Assembly: GCF_020524005.1 (NCBI RefSeq)
Contig: NZ_JAIVKK010000011.1
Location: 62,001 to 126,000 of the forward strand
DNA from: Microbulbifer aggregans
GTDB lineage: Bacteria > Pseudomonadota > Gammaproteobacteria > Pseudomonadales > Cellvibrionaceae
Direction of reading: 5' to 3'
Length of the DNA: 64,000 nucleotides
Shown in pieces: positions 46,460-55,101 of the stretch. Position 1 is the stretch's first letter. Every line of letters begins with the position of its first letter. Under the pieces are notes generated by a model that saw nothing but the letters and a program-made list of their open reading frames with translations, made no database searches and was not told the origin of the DNA. Made by a program: the position numbers and the translations under genes.

Positions 46460-47653
46460 ATGTACAACCCCCGATTCAGCAAGCAGAGCCAGGCCCTACA
46501 TTCCGCTGACGCCGATGTATGGGCGGTCAGCGACCGCGCCCATGCCCTGGCGAACAAAGGGGAAGACGTCATCTTCCTGTGTGTCGGCGACCCCAACTTC
46601 GACACCCCCGAACCCATCCTGGATTTCGCCCGCGCGCGCCTCGGCGTCGGCCGCACCCACTACTCACCGGCGGCCGGCGAAGCCATGCTGCGCCGCGCCA
46701 TCGCCGATATCGAAAGCAAAGTCAGTCCGCACCCCTGCAGTCCCGACGACGTCGTAGTATTCCCCGGTGGCACCAATGCTATCTACGCAGTACTTTCCTG
46801 CCTGCTCAACCCGGGTGAACAGATCGTCATCCCCGAGCCCATGTACATTGGCTACGTGCCCATCACCGACGCACTGCAGCTCGACGTACGCAAAGTCGCA
46901 TGCCGGCCGGAAAAAGGCTTCGAGTTCGATATCGAGTCCATCAAGCAAACCATCAGCGAAGAAACCCGCGTGGTGATGATCAATACCCCGGTCAACCCCA
47001 CCGGTGTCATGGCTACCCCGGAGCAACTGCGAGATCTGGCCGCCTACTGTCGCGAACGGGATATCTGGCTTATCTCCGACGAAATGTACTCCATGATCAC
47101 CTTTGCGCGTCGCCACACCTCCCTGCGTACCGCGGCGGAGCATCTGGACAATGTGATCGTGATTGATGGCCTGTCCAAATCCCATGCCATGAGTGGCTGG
47201 CGCCTCGGCTGGGCGGTGGCACAGGGGCCGCTGGTCGAACGGCTGATTGAATTTGCCGGCGCGACCATTTTCGGTGTGCCCCAGTTTATCCAGGAGGCCG
47301 CCGCTTTTGCGCTGGAGTTTGATACCTATTTCGTGAAACAAATGCGCGAGGCGTACGAGAAACGCCGCGACCTGATTGTCGAGCGCATCCAGCGCATTCC
47401 AGGGCTGAGTTGCGAATCCCCTGATGCCGGCATGTTTGTGATGGTGGATGTGTCTGCGGTGGCGGCAAACGGCGAGGCGTTCGCTGAAGCGCTACTGGAT
47501 GCGGAGCTGGTATCTGTATTACCCGGCAAGCCATTTGGTCCAAGCGCGGTAAACCATGTGCGCCTGACACTGGCAGCGGATGAGGCAGAACTCTCCCGTG
47601 CGCTTGACCGAATCGAGCATTTTGTCCTGGGCGGTTGCCGCAAAGCTGTCTAA
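46460..47653 (+). CDS. Class I/II PLP-dependent aminotransferase
   Basis: This 397-residue fold-type I enzyme shows GDPNFDTPEPILDFA, TPVNPTGVMAT, DEMYSMITFARR and the PLP-lysine in DGLSKSHAMSGWRLGWAV, with the C-terminal Arg in NHVRLTLA. It transfers amino groups between an amino acid and a keto acid. The subgroup is close to aspartate- or arginine:pyruvate-type aminotransferases (AruH-like), but substrate cannot be fixed. An Lrp-type regulator follows after about 100 bp on the same strand and likely controls it. Confidence 0.9.
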   Translation: MYNPRFSKQSQALHSADADVWAVSDRAHALANKGEDVIFLCVGDPNFDTPEPILDFARARLGVGRTHYSPAAGEAMLRRAIADIESKVSPHPCSPDDVVVFPGGTNAIYAVLSCLLNPGEQIVIPEPMYIGYVPITDALQLDVRKVACRPEKGFEFDIESIKQTISEETRVVMINTPVNPTGVMATPEQLRDLAAYCRERDIWLISDEMYSMITFARRHTSLRTAAEHLDNVIVIDGLSKSHAMSGWRLGWAVAQGPLVERLIEFAGATIFGVPQFIQEAAAFALEFDTYFVKQMREAYEKRRDLIVERIQRIPGLSCESPDAGMFVMVDVSAVAANGEAFAEALLDAELVSVLPGKPFGPSAVNHVRLTLAADEAELSRALDRIEHFVLGGCRKAV

Positions 47654-47755
47654 GCCCGAAAAATCCCATATGATGCGCCGGAGCCAAATGGTTTCGGCAG
47701 CATGGGATTGCCGCTATCCTTCTCCTTAATTCCTATTCGTTGACAGAACAATACT

Positions 47756-48232
47756 GTGAAAATCGATCGGCACAATCTTCGTATTCTTGAAATCCTGCAG
47801 ACCAACGCCCGCGTCAGTAACCTGAATCTGGCGGAAGAGATTGGTCTATCTGAAAGCGCCTGCCTGGCGCGAGTTAAAAAACTGACCAATGAGAAGTTTA
47901 TTCGCGAGTTTCAGGCGGAGGTGAACCTGGAGAAAGTCCGTCACGCCGAGTTTTATGTGAATGTCGCGCTCAAGCGCCAGGACGCCCGTACCAGCGAAAG
48001 CTTTCGCCGCGCAATCAACAAGATCGAACAGATCGTATCCTGTGTAAAAATGTCGGGTGAATTCGATTACATGCTGCGTTTTGTATGCCCGGATGCCGGG
48101 GACTTTAATCGGGTATCCGAGCAATTGCTGGCCGATGAAGATGCCGCGATTACCCGCATGACGTCCCACCTGGTTATCGAAAAAACCAAGCCGTTTACGG
48201 GGTACCCCCTGGAGTTACTGTTCCAGGATTGA
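47756..48232 (+). CDS. Lrp/AsnC family transcriptional regulator
   Basis: This 158-residue protein starts with GTG (MKIDRHNLRILEILQTNARV). The helix-turn-helix NLNLAEEIGLSESACLARVKKL lies at about 22-45. The C-terminal RAM (amino-acid-binding) domain includes SGEFDYMLRFVCPDAGDFNRV and ends TKPFTGYPLELLF. It probably senses an amino acid and regulates the adjacent aminotransferase. The family is clear, the effector not. Confidence 0.92.
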   Translation: MKIDRHNLRILEILQTNARVSNLNLAEEIGLSESACLARVKKLTNEKFIREFQAEVNLEKVRHAEFYVNVALKRQDARTSESFRRAINKIEQIVSCVKMSGEFDYMLRFVCPDAGDFNRVSEQLLADEDAAITRMTSHLVIEKTKPFTGYPLELLFQD

Positions 48233-48326
48233 TCGGCGACATCCGGTCAGTTGCCCCGGTAGTTGACCGTTACCGGGGCAACATGAATCCCAGGTTGCTC
48301 AGAGAACCTGAATCGACAGCCGAAGC

Positions 48327-49343
48327 TCAGACAACCAAAGAAAGTGTCCGGTCAATTAGCCACCAGGCGGCAAGCCCTCCCACCATATAGGCAACAGGGA
48401 GGGCACTGGCTACGATGGCCGTGTGACCGGTGCGTACTTCCCACTGCTGTACGGCAGGCAATTGCCGGAACATAAGCATCAGCCCGCTAACCGCCAGAAT
48501 AAACAGTACCTGGCCGGCTTCCACGCCGATATTGAACAGTGCCAGAGAAAGTGGAATCGCGTATTGAGGTACGCCGATATCGGTTAGAGCGCCGGCGAAC
48601 CCGAGCCCATGCAATAACCCGAAGCCAAACGCCATCACCCAGGGTTTACGAATTGCCAGTGTGCTGCGCCCCTCAAGTTTGTGCAGAATCTCCGTGGCCA
48701 CAAATACAATACTCAAGGCAATGACTGCTTCCACCGGCCCCTGGGGGAGGGTAACAACGCCCAGAACCGCCGCTGCCAGCGTAATACTGTGGGCCAGGGT
48801 AAAGGCCGTGATTGTCGCTGCCAGCTGTTTCCACCCGCTGACCAGCACTACCAGCGCCAGTACAAACAACAGGTGATCGACTCCCAGCAGGATGTGTTCA
48901 ACGCCCAAGAAAAAATACATGTTCGCAACCTCCTTGTTGCCTGCTTTTTCCTCTACACGTAACTGTGGCTGATCCGGTAACAGACGCGCCACTTGCTCAC
49001 GTCCATCCAGCCAGCTGATACGTACCAGCACATCGGTCATGGTGTTTTCCAGGCCATCAATCCTGATATTGCTGCCCAGAAGATCACCGGGATGACTTAT
49101 CTGCCAGCGCTCTACATAAAAACCATTGGCTATCCGTGCCGTAGGCAGTCCAACCTGTTTACTTGTCTCGCCAAATGTTGGGTAGAGTGCCAGCCGCATA
49201 TCACCGCGCGCCGGTACACGCCAGATTACATCAAAATTACCGGATGTGCTCTGGATCACACTTAACGCAGCCGGGCGCAGTTCATGGGCTTGCCCTAGTG
49301 CGGGCAGCATGAATACAAACCACACCAGCATCAGCTTTTTCAT
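48327..49343 (-). CDS. HupE/UreJ family membrane protein
   Basis: This 338-residue protein has a signal peptide (LMLVWFVFMLPALGQAHELRP), an extracytoplasmic domain (about 20-145), then six or seven membrane segments. HILLGVDHLLFVLALVVL and FTLAHSITLAAAVLGV are the HupE/UreJ hallmark, with conserved His residues likely binding nickel or another metal. FGFGLLHGLGFAGAL continues the pattern. No hydrogenase or urease is nearby. The ATG overlaps the upstream parvulin stop by four bases, so the two are translated together. Confidence 0.88.
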   Translation of the reverse strand: MKKLMLVWFVFMLPALGQAHELRPAALSVIQSTSGNFDVIWRVPARGDMRLALYPTFGETSKQVGLPTARIANGFYVERWQISHPGDLLGSNIRIDGLENTMTDVLVRISWLDGREQVARLLPDQPQLRVEEKAGNKEVANMYFFLGVEHILLGVDHLLFVLALVVLVSGWKQLAATITAFTLAHSITLAAAVLGVVTLPQGPVEAVIALSIVFVATEILHKLEGRSTLAIRKPWVMAFGFGLLHGLGFAGALTDIGVPQYAIPLSLALFNIGVEAGQVLFILAVSGLMLMFRQLPAVQQWEVRTGHTAIVASALPVAYMVGGLAAWWLIDRTLSLVV

Positions 49344-50185
49344 GGCCCGGCCACCTCCCTGGAGGGGGACGCAATCTGAATCTGGTAGTTTGCGCGCAGA
49401 GTGTTGTATTGGGTCTCCAGAATTTTTTTCTGTTCCTCAATTTGCCAGTCTCGCAGCACATCGGTGCGGATTTCTGCGAACTCCGGAAATTGTTCGGGCT
49501 GGTAAGACGTGATTCTGACGAGATGCTCGCCGTAGGCAGACGTTAACGGGCCGACCCATTGTTCCTGTGGTAATTCCGTGAGCTGTAGAGAGAAACTGCC
49601 GCCAAAAACACGATCAATTCTCTCGCTACTTATCTTGGAAAAATGGTGTTGCAGCAGGTTGTTGTCGCCAAGCTCGCGATAATCGGCGCCGGCCACCAGT
49701 TTGGTCAGAACGATACGCGCATCTTCTGCCACTTGCGGGCGTTTATCGCTATCGAGAAAGATTTGTTCAAAGCTGTATTGTGCAGGTTGGGTATAGCGGT
49801 CGATATGCTTCTGGTAGTACTCCTGGAGCAGAGCGTCGGCGGGCTCTATGGCCTCGACCAAATCCCGGGCCAGGAACTCCATCTTCATACGCAGGCGCCG
49901 GCGGATTACGGTGTCGTTTTTATCCAGCCCCTGGCGGATTGCCTCGCGGTAGAGCACTTCCTCGCGCACGTAATCGTTAATCAGGCCCTCAAGTTCCTGT
50001 GGCTCGGGTGGGCGTTGCCAGCCTCGTTCGAATACGGCCGCCAAATGATTGATTCGGCTTTCAGATACAACGATGTCGTTGTTTTCTATTGAGTCAGAAC
50101 TGGAAAAAAAACTGTTGATGCCGAAGAGCACGGCGCCAATCAGGGCAAAGTGAAGGCTGGGGTCCCTGCTCCAGTGTGATTTCAT
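49340..50185 (-). CDS. Parvulin-type peptidyl-prolyl isomerase, membrane-anchored
   Basis: This 281-residue protein has one N-terminal anchor (LHFALIGAVLFGINSFF) and a SurA-like helical domain (INDYVREEVLYREAIRQGLD). A PpiC-like region follows with YSFEQIFLDSDKR and VGPLTSAYGEHLVRI. It should act as a periplasmic folding factor. It overlaps the HupE/UreJ gene (ATGA), suggesting a dedicated chaperone for that membrane protein or its partner. The PPIase core is divergent, so enzyme activity is uncertain. Confidence 0.82.
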   Translation of the reverse strand: MKSHWSRDPSLHFALIGAVLFGINSFFSSSDSIENNDIVVSESRINHLAAVFERGWQRPPEPQELEGLINDYVREEVLYREAIRQGLDKNDTVIRRRLRMKMEFLARDLVEAIEPADALLQEYYQKHIDRYTQPAQYSFEQIFLDSDKRPQVAEDARIVLTKLVAGADYRELGDNNLLQHHFSKISSERIDRVFGGSFSLQLTELPQEQWVGPLTSAYGEHLVRITSYQPEQFPEFAEIRTDVLRDWQIEEQKKILETQYNTLRANYQIQIASPSREVAGP

Positions 50186-50500
50186 TCACTAGCTCCGGGT
50201 TATTGGATTTATCAAAAGGTGGTGAAAAGCTGGAATTCCGGTGTCTTTGAAGATAGTTCATAGATGAATGATTGGTGGACGTGGGTGGCGAACGAGTCTG
50301 CGACGTCGGATATCGGCGATGGCGAGCAGTAGATGGGAGAGTTAGATAGGAGAGTTAGATAGGAGAGTTAGATTGAGTTTCGGTATATGCGTGGACCGGA
50401 CTACACTGCTGTTCGTGATGTAACAAGCGACATATTCGCAGGGCAGAACGCGCGGTCACCTCAAGTGATGGCAACTGCAAAGCAAGCGAGGCAGAAGCAA
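50186..50500. other. Intergenic region with a 13-bp tandem repeat
   Basis: The 315 bp lie between the divergent parvulin and cytochrome c5 genes. Besides the repeat at 50336-50374, it holds the promoters of both genes, which I cannot place. Confidence 0.4.
50336..50374. repeat. Tandem repeat, three copies of 13 bp
   Basis: GGAGAGTTAGATA occurs at 50336-50348 and 50349-50361, and again with a final T at 50362-50374. It lies 126 bp upstream of the cytochrome c5 start. Such short tandem arrays change copy number by slippage. Confidence 0.9.
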
Positions 50501-50800
50501 ATGAAACAAATGATCGTGATCCTGGGAATGGCACTGTGTACTGCCGGCGTGGCGCAAGCCGATTCGGCGGAAGACAAATACCAGAAAGCCTGCCATGTCT
50601 GCCATGCCACTGGCGTAGCCAACGCGCCCAAGGTGCATGATGTTGAGGCGTGGAAGCCGCGGCTCGATAAGGGAATGGACGCATTGCTCGCTTCAGTCAA
50701 AAACGGCCTCAATGCGATGCCCCCAGGTGGCATGTGCTCGGATTGTTCCGATGAGGATTACAAAGCGCTGATCAAGTTTATGTCATCGCCCAAGCAATAG
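50501..50800 (+). CDS. Cytochrome c5 family protein
   Basis: The ATG at 50501 opens a signal peptide (MKQMIVILGMALCTAGVAQA) and a 99-residue periplasmic monohaem protein. The haem motif is CHVCH, the Met ligand lies in NAMPPGGMC, and CSDC nearby is the extra Cys pair typical of c5. It carries electrons in the periplasm. GAGG nine bases upstream supports the start. The longer frame from 50387 lacks sense as a protein. Confidence 0.92.
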   Translation: MKQMIVILGMALCTAGVAQADSAEDKYQKACHVCHATGVANAPKVHDVEAWKPRLDKGMDALLASVKNGLNAMPPGGMCSDCSDEDYKALIKFMSSPKQ

Positions 50801-51010
50801 CAGTATTCGCGCCGGCCTACACGGTTGTTATTTCCTGTCGTCGGCGTTAGGCTCGCGCGCATTCCAAATTCATCGGATTTCGCCGTTATTGAACAAGATG
50901 TGTGACTGAGAATCGCATATTGTTCTTAGTGAAAAGCGTATCCGGTTGAATCCCTTTGAATGTGCGTGCCGGCGCTATTGCCGGTGCCGCGATACCCCGA
51001 CGACGCTGTA

Positions 51011-52690
51011 ATGACCAACGAAGATAAACGCCCCCTTTATATCCCCCACGCGGGTCCTTCACTGCTGGAATTGCCACTGCTGAACAAGGGCAGTGCGTTT
51101 TCCCTTAAAGAGCGGATCGAGTTCAATCTGATCGGCCTGCTGCCGAATAATGTCGAGAGCATCGATGAGCAGGTGCGTCGGGCCTACCACCAGTACGAGC
51201 AGTGCAAGAGTGACCTGGACCGGCATATCTTCCTGCGCGCCATTCAGGACGACAACGAAACCCTGTTCTTCCGCCTGATTGTTGAGCACATCGAGGAGAT
51301 GCTGCCGATCATCTACACGCCGACCGTCGGGCAGGCGTGTGAAGAGTTTTCCAGTATTTACCGCAACCACCGTGGGCTGTTTGTTTCCTACGCAGATCGG
51401 GAGTACATGGACGATATTCTGCGCAGCGCCACCAAGGATAACGTCAAGGTTATCGTGGTCACCGATGGCGAACGTATCCTCGGTCTTGGAGACCAGGGTA
51501 TCGGCGGCATGGGGATCCCCATTGGCAAGCTGTCCCTGTATACCGCCTGTGGTCGTATCAGCCCGGCGAATACCCTGCCGGTGATGCTGGATGTGGGTAC
51601 CAACAACCGCACACTGCTGAACGATCCCATGTATATGGGGTGGCGCCACGAGCGAATCTCCCAGGAAGAGTATGACGAATTCATCGCCGACTTTATGGCC
51701 GCGGTAAAGCGCCGCTGGCCGAAAGTACTGGTGCAGTTTGAAGACTTTGCCCAGACCAATGCGATGCCGTTGCTGGAGCGCTACCGCGACGAAATCTGCT
51801 GCTTCAACGACGATATCCAGGGCACCGCATCGGTGTGCCTGGGCACTGTGCTGGCGGCGAGCAAGGCCAAGCAGGAAAAACTCAGTGCACAGCGGGTTCT
51901 GGTGGTCGGCGCCGGCTCCGCCGGCTGTGGCATCGCCGAGCAGATCGTGAAGGCGATGATGGAAGAGGGCATGGAGGAAGAGGCCGCTCGCAAGCAGCTG
52001 TTCATGTTTGATCGCTATGGGTTGGTCACCAGTGACATGAAAAACCTGCACGACTTCCAGGCGCGACTGGCGCGATCCTCAGACGAGTTCCCGGACGCCA
52101 GCGAGTGGGATTTGCAGCAGCTGATCGAGCAGGTGCGCCCCACCATCATGATCGGCGTTTCCGGGCAGGGTGGCCTGTTTACCCAGCCGGTCGTCGAGGC
52201 CATGCACAAAGGCTGCCCGCGTCCACTGATCATGCCTCTGTCCAACCCCACTTCCCGCGCTGAAGCCACGCCGCAGGAAATCCTGACCTGGACCCAGGGT
52301 GAGGCGATGGTGGCAACCGGCAGTCCGTTTGATCCGGTAGAGATTGACGGTGTAAGCCACACCATTGCCCAGTGCAACAATGTGTACATCTTCCCCGGTG
52401 TCGGGCTGGGTGTCATCGCCGCTGGTGCACGCCGGGTTACCGACAACATGCTGATGGCGGCATCCAACGCGCTGGCAGAACATGCGCCTGTCGTGAAGAG
52501 TACAGAGGGGGCACTGTTACCGCCGCTGGCGGAAATTCGCGATATCACGCTCTACATTGCCCGCGCAGTGGGTATTCAGGCTCAGGAAGACGGTGTGGCA
52601 CCGAAGGTAACCGAGGAGCGGCTGGAAGCGTCGATAGAGCGCCACTCCTGGTACCCCGCGTACCGGAAGTATCGCCGTCGATCTATCTGA
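51011..52690 (+). CDS. maeA: NAD-dependent malic enzyme
   Basis: This 559-residue enzyme of the SfcA/MaeA type decarboxylates malate to pyruvate with NAD. Motifs are [70 protein letters not shown] and the NAD motif [15 protein letters not shown], plus [12 protein letters not shown]. The start is the ATG at 51011 ([13 protein letters not shown]); the frame from 50960 is a non-conserved extension. A strong terminator follows. No partner gene is evident. Confidence 0.95.
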   Translation: MTNEDKRPLYIPHAGPSLLELPLLNKGSAFSLKERIEFNLIGLLPNNVESIDEQVRRAYHQYEQCKSDLDRHIFLRAIQDDNETLFFRLIVEHIEEMLPIIYTPTVGQACEEFSSIYRNHRGLFVSYADREYMDDILRSATKDNVKVIVVTDGERILGLGDQGIGGMGIPIGKLSLYTACGRISPANTLPVMLDVGTNNRTLLNDPMYMGWRHERISQEEYDEFIADFMAAVKRRWPKVLVQFEDFAQTNAMPLLERYRDEICCFNDDIQGTASVCLGTVLAASKAKQEKLSAQRVLVVGAGSAGCGIAEQIVKAMMEEGMEEEAARKQLFMFDRYGLVTSDMKNLHDFQARLARSSDEFPDASEWDLQQLIEQVRPTIMIGVSGQGGLFTQPVVEAMHKGCPRPLIMPLSNPTSRAEATPQEILTWTQGEAMVATGSPFDPVEIDGVSHTIAQCNNVYIFPGVGLGVIAAGARRVTDNMLMAASNALAEHAPVVKSTEGALLPPLAEIRDITLYIARAVGIQAQEDGVAPKVTEERLEASIERHSWYPAYRKYRRRSI

Positions 52691-52721
52691 GTAAGCGAAC
52701 CGGAACATACGTTGGAATGTG

Positions 52722-52752
52722 AAAAAGGCGCCTCACTATAGGCGCCTTTTTT
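52722..52752 (+). terminator. Intrinsic terminator after maeA
   Basis: AAAAAGGCGCC (52722-52732) pairs with GGCGCCTTTTTT (52741-52752) around an eight-base loop, with the T-run directly after the stem, 32 bp downstream of the maeA stop. Confidence 0.9.
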
Positions 52753-53048
52753 ATTGGATAAAAAGTGGCCGGAGGGGCCGGTCACTGTGGAATTCTGGAT
52801 TTGCAGGAACTGCCCTGAGGGCGGGTTGGTGACTGGGCTAAGTGCCCACAGAACAGCCCTGCTTAAATAGTCTGGCCCAGTCCGGTCGGTTTGGCTTGCT
52901 GATAATGAAAAAACGGTGACGGATTTTTAGCGGCTCGGGCCTGCAGGCCATTCCGGCACTGCAAAACATCCACAGGGCCAGCCCCGAATGTGGATATTTA
53001 CGCAAAACCCCGGTAACTAGTGACAGGATTTGGTGGTGTTGGTTGCCA
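52753..53048. other. Intergenic region, nothing recognised
   Basis: About 300 bp between the maeA terminator and the convergent AraC-family gene. I see no supported ORF, hairpin with T-run or shared repeat. Confidence 0.5.
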
Positions 53049-54086
53049 TCAGGCGGGCAGTTTTTCCCGCCGGTACTCCGTGGGAGTGCACTCATGGCGG
53101 CGCTTGAAGGCGGCATTGAAGGGGCTCAGTGAGCGATAGCCAATATCCAGTGCAATTGTCAGCACCGGCAGGTGCGCCTCATCTGGATCTGCGAGGCGGC
53201 GGCTGGCCTCGTCGATACGGAACTGGTTCAGGTATTCATTGAAGTTGCGATAACCGAGATGACGGTTGATCAGCACCCGCAGCACATGTTCGCGGGCATC
53301 CAGTTGTTCGGCCAGCGAGCGAATGGTCAATCCGGTATGGCGGTAACCGCCACTGCTCATATGTGTCTGCAACTTTTCCAGTAGTTGGCGCTGGGGTTGA
53401 TCGAGTGTTGCAGGTTCTGCCTGCGTAGCCAGTGATTCGGCTACGGGTTCGATCGCCGGAGGGAGCGATTCCTCCAGAGCCCGCGGAGACAGTGCGAGCA
53501 GCCACAGGCTGGAGGCAAACGTGAGGATCGATACCAGCACAACGTGCAGGGTCGGCACACCGCGGGGCACCTGGTGGTAGCTGAATGCGAACTCTGCGAA
53601 AACCACGATGAGCATATAGCCGCCAATGGCAATCAGCAGGGCAACCCTTAGCTGGCGCCGCTCCGCCACCAGGTCAGAGTGCAGCTGTTGCAGGAGGGTG
53701 TTGAGTCCGGCGCCAATCAGGGCCAGTTTGAAGGGCTGGGCGATCACATAAAATGCGGGATGCAGGTTCAGGTGGCTGGCGAGATCAATGGCAAAGTCTG
53801 TGGCGATGAGCCACCAGCCCCAACGGGGAAAGTCCTGACTATCGCTACACAGCGCGTGGGCGAACAGCCAGAACGCGGCCGGCACCACGATTACGGGCAG
53901 CGCGAGTAGCAGGTCGAGCAGGGGATGAGAGCTGCCAAATAACGGCCGCAGCAGGTAAAACAGGGCACCGCAGATTACAACTAGAAGCCAGGTACTGCCG
54001 CTGTGCCGGTAGCGACTTATGCCGATCCTAGCCGCGGCCAGCAGTAGCAGGCTGCAGGATGCCCCGGTAAAAAAATCGTAATTCAC
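53049..54086 (-). CDS. AraC family regulator with N-terminal membrane domain
   Basis: This 345-residue protein has about seven hydrophobic segments in the first 210 residues (for example LLLLAAARIGIS, WLLVVICGALFYLLRPLFG, VVLVSILTFASSLWLLALS). A linker precedes the C-terminal AraC-type double helix-turn-helix (about 245-345): LTIRSLAEQLDAREHVLRVL, GYRNFNEYLNQFRIDEA, LTIALDIGYRSLSPFNAAFK. It probably detects a membrane or envelope signal directly. It lies just downstream of a lytic transglycosylase gene (48-bp gap) on the same strand, which may be its partner. Confidence 0.9.
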   Translation of the reverse strand: MNYDFFTGASCSLLLLAAARIGISRYRHSGSTWLLVVICGALFYLLRPLFGSSHPLLDLLLALPVIVVPAAFWLFAHALCSDSQDFPRWGWWLIATDFAIDLASHLNLHPAFYVIAQPFKLALIGAGLNTLLQQLHSDLVAERRQLRVALLIAIGGYMLIVVFAEFAFSYHQVPRGVPTLHVVLVSILTFASSLWLLALSPRALEESLPPAIEPVAESLATQAEPATLDQPQRQLLEKLQTHMSSGGYRHTGLTIRSLAEQLDAREHVLRVLINRHLGYRNFNEYLNQFRIDEASRRLADPDEAHLPVLTIALDIGYRSLSPFNAAFKRRHECTPTEYRREKLPA

Positions 54087-54134
54087 GGCGTGCCTCTTAT
54101 TTTATTTCTTTTACGCGCTTGTTCATTTGCCTGT

Positions 54135-54695
54135 TTAGCGCCAGCGATCGGCCCAGGCGTCCAGTACTTTACTGCTGTACGTATGGCGGCCGTAGCTGCC
54201 GTTGTAGTAGGCCAGCGCGTTGGCCATATTACCTTTGGCCTTGCCGATATAGTGTTTGAGGATGGTACAGCCGTAACGGAGGTTGGTGTCCATATCGATG
54301 AGGTTGTCTTCGGGGCGGCCGATTTCGTTCTTCCAGAACGGCATCACCTGCATCATACCCTGGGCGCCCACCCGGGAAATCGCATAGGGATTGAAGGCGC
54401 TTTCGATCTGGATCACGGCGAGGACAATTTCAGGCTGCAGACCCGCTCGAGTTGCTTCCCTGTGGATGGCCTTCAGCACCCGCATGCGCTCCTCTGGCGC
54501 CTTGATATAGCGGGCCAGGGGCTGGGATTTTGACATCAGCCAAACCTCGGCATCAAAGCGGTCCGCAAACGAGTCCGCTTCAGTCACTGCACCTTTCAAT
54601 GCGAGCAGCAGCTCCGGGTCCACCTTTTTTACCTGGGCGGATACGGTGGTGCTGATCAGGCATAGCAGTAGTGAGGTAAAGACTGTTCTTATCAT
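54135..54695 (-). CDS. Small periplasmic lytic transglycosylase (SLT domain)
   Basis: The ATG at 54695 gives 186 residues, with a signal peptide (MIRTVFTSLLLCLISTTVSA). The SLT domain has IQIESAFNPYAISRVGAQGMMQVMPFW (catalytic Glu in IES), DMDTNLRYGCTILKHYIGK and ALAYYNGSYGRHTYSSKV. It cleaves peptidoglycan glycan strands. It is shorter than Slt70 or MltC, with only a short helical part before the catalytic domain. The open frame upstream runs into repeat element C and is not coding. It is followed by the membrane AraC regulator. Confidence 0.9.
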   Translation of the reverse strand: MIRTVFTSLLLCLISTTVSAQVKKVDPELLLALKGAVTEADSFADRFDAEVWLMSKSQPLARYIKAPEERMRVLKAIHREATRAGLQPEIVLAVIQIESAFNPYAISRVGAQGMMQVMPFWKNEIGRPEDNLIDMDTNLRYGCTILKHYIGKAKGNMANALAYYNGSYGRHTYSSKVLDAWADRWR

Positions 54696-54775
54696 GAGGG
54701 GGATTTTACGGGAAGCTATTGGGTTGCGGTACTGCGAGTGAGGCGCGGTGGGATGAAAGCCCTGAATTAGCTGTG

Positions 54776-54899
54776 GTGGCGGCCCAGCTTCCGGGTATCC
54801 CCTTGCGAGACACGCCGTGAACCCATCCATGGGGGCTCTTCTGCGAGGTCCCTCTCGCAGAAGGTCTCGCAAGGGGATACCCGGTATCAGGGCCTTCGC
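54776..54899 (-). repeat. Palindromic element family, copy C
   Basis: It is in reverse orientation relative to A, B and E. Outer arms 54791-54810 and 54865-54884 are 20-base perfect complements. The inner stem (54839-54847 / 54854-54862, 9 bp) has loop GTCCCT, the complement of AGGGAC. The spacer has CGTGAACCCATCCATGGGGG. Flanks are GTGGCGG (54776) and CCTTCGC (54893-54899). It lies directly upstream of the transglycosylase gene and forms a divergent pair with copy B. Confidence 0.85.
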
Positions 54900-54948
54900 G
54901 TTTAAGTCTCGGAGTTCGTTTGCAATGAGTAGAGCTCAAGAGCAAAGG

Positions 54949-55070
54949 GCGAAGGTCTAGTGCTGGGTGGAGGGTTTCAGGATCGTCGCAAACAGGGACG
55001 TTTGCGACGAAGCGTACAGGGATGTATTCACCGCGGTCCTGAAACCCTCCACCCAGTGCTTGACCGCCAC
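54949..55070 (+). repeat. Palindromic element family, copy B
   Basis: Outer arms 54963-54983 and 55036-55056 match in 20 of 21 positions. The inner 10-bp stem (54984-54993 / 55000-55009) has loop AGGGAC. The spacer AGCGTACAGGGATGTATTCA is nearly that of copy A. Flanks are GCGAAGG (54949) and CCGCCAC (55064-55070). Its outer arm differs from that of A at two places, and both are compensated on the other side. It lies downstream of proS (minus strand). Confidence 0.85.
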
Positions 55071-55101
55071 CGGAGCTTCTTACGAAGTCCTATTAAGGGG
55101 T

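Noticed and set aside
54696..54945. Short minus-strand frames through the gap upstream of the transglycosylase gene
   Set aside because: They translate repeat element C, which is a palindrome with no protein-like conservation.
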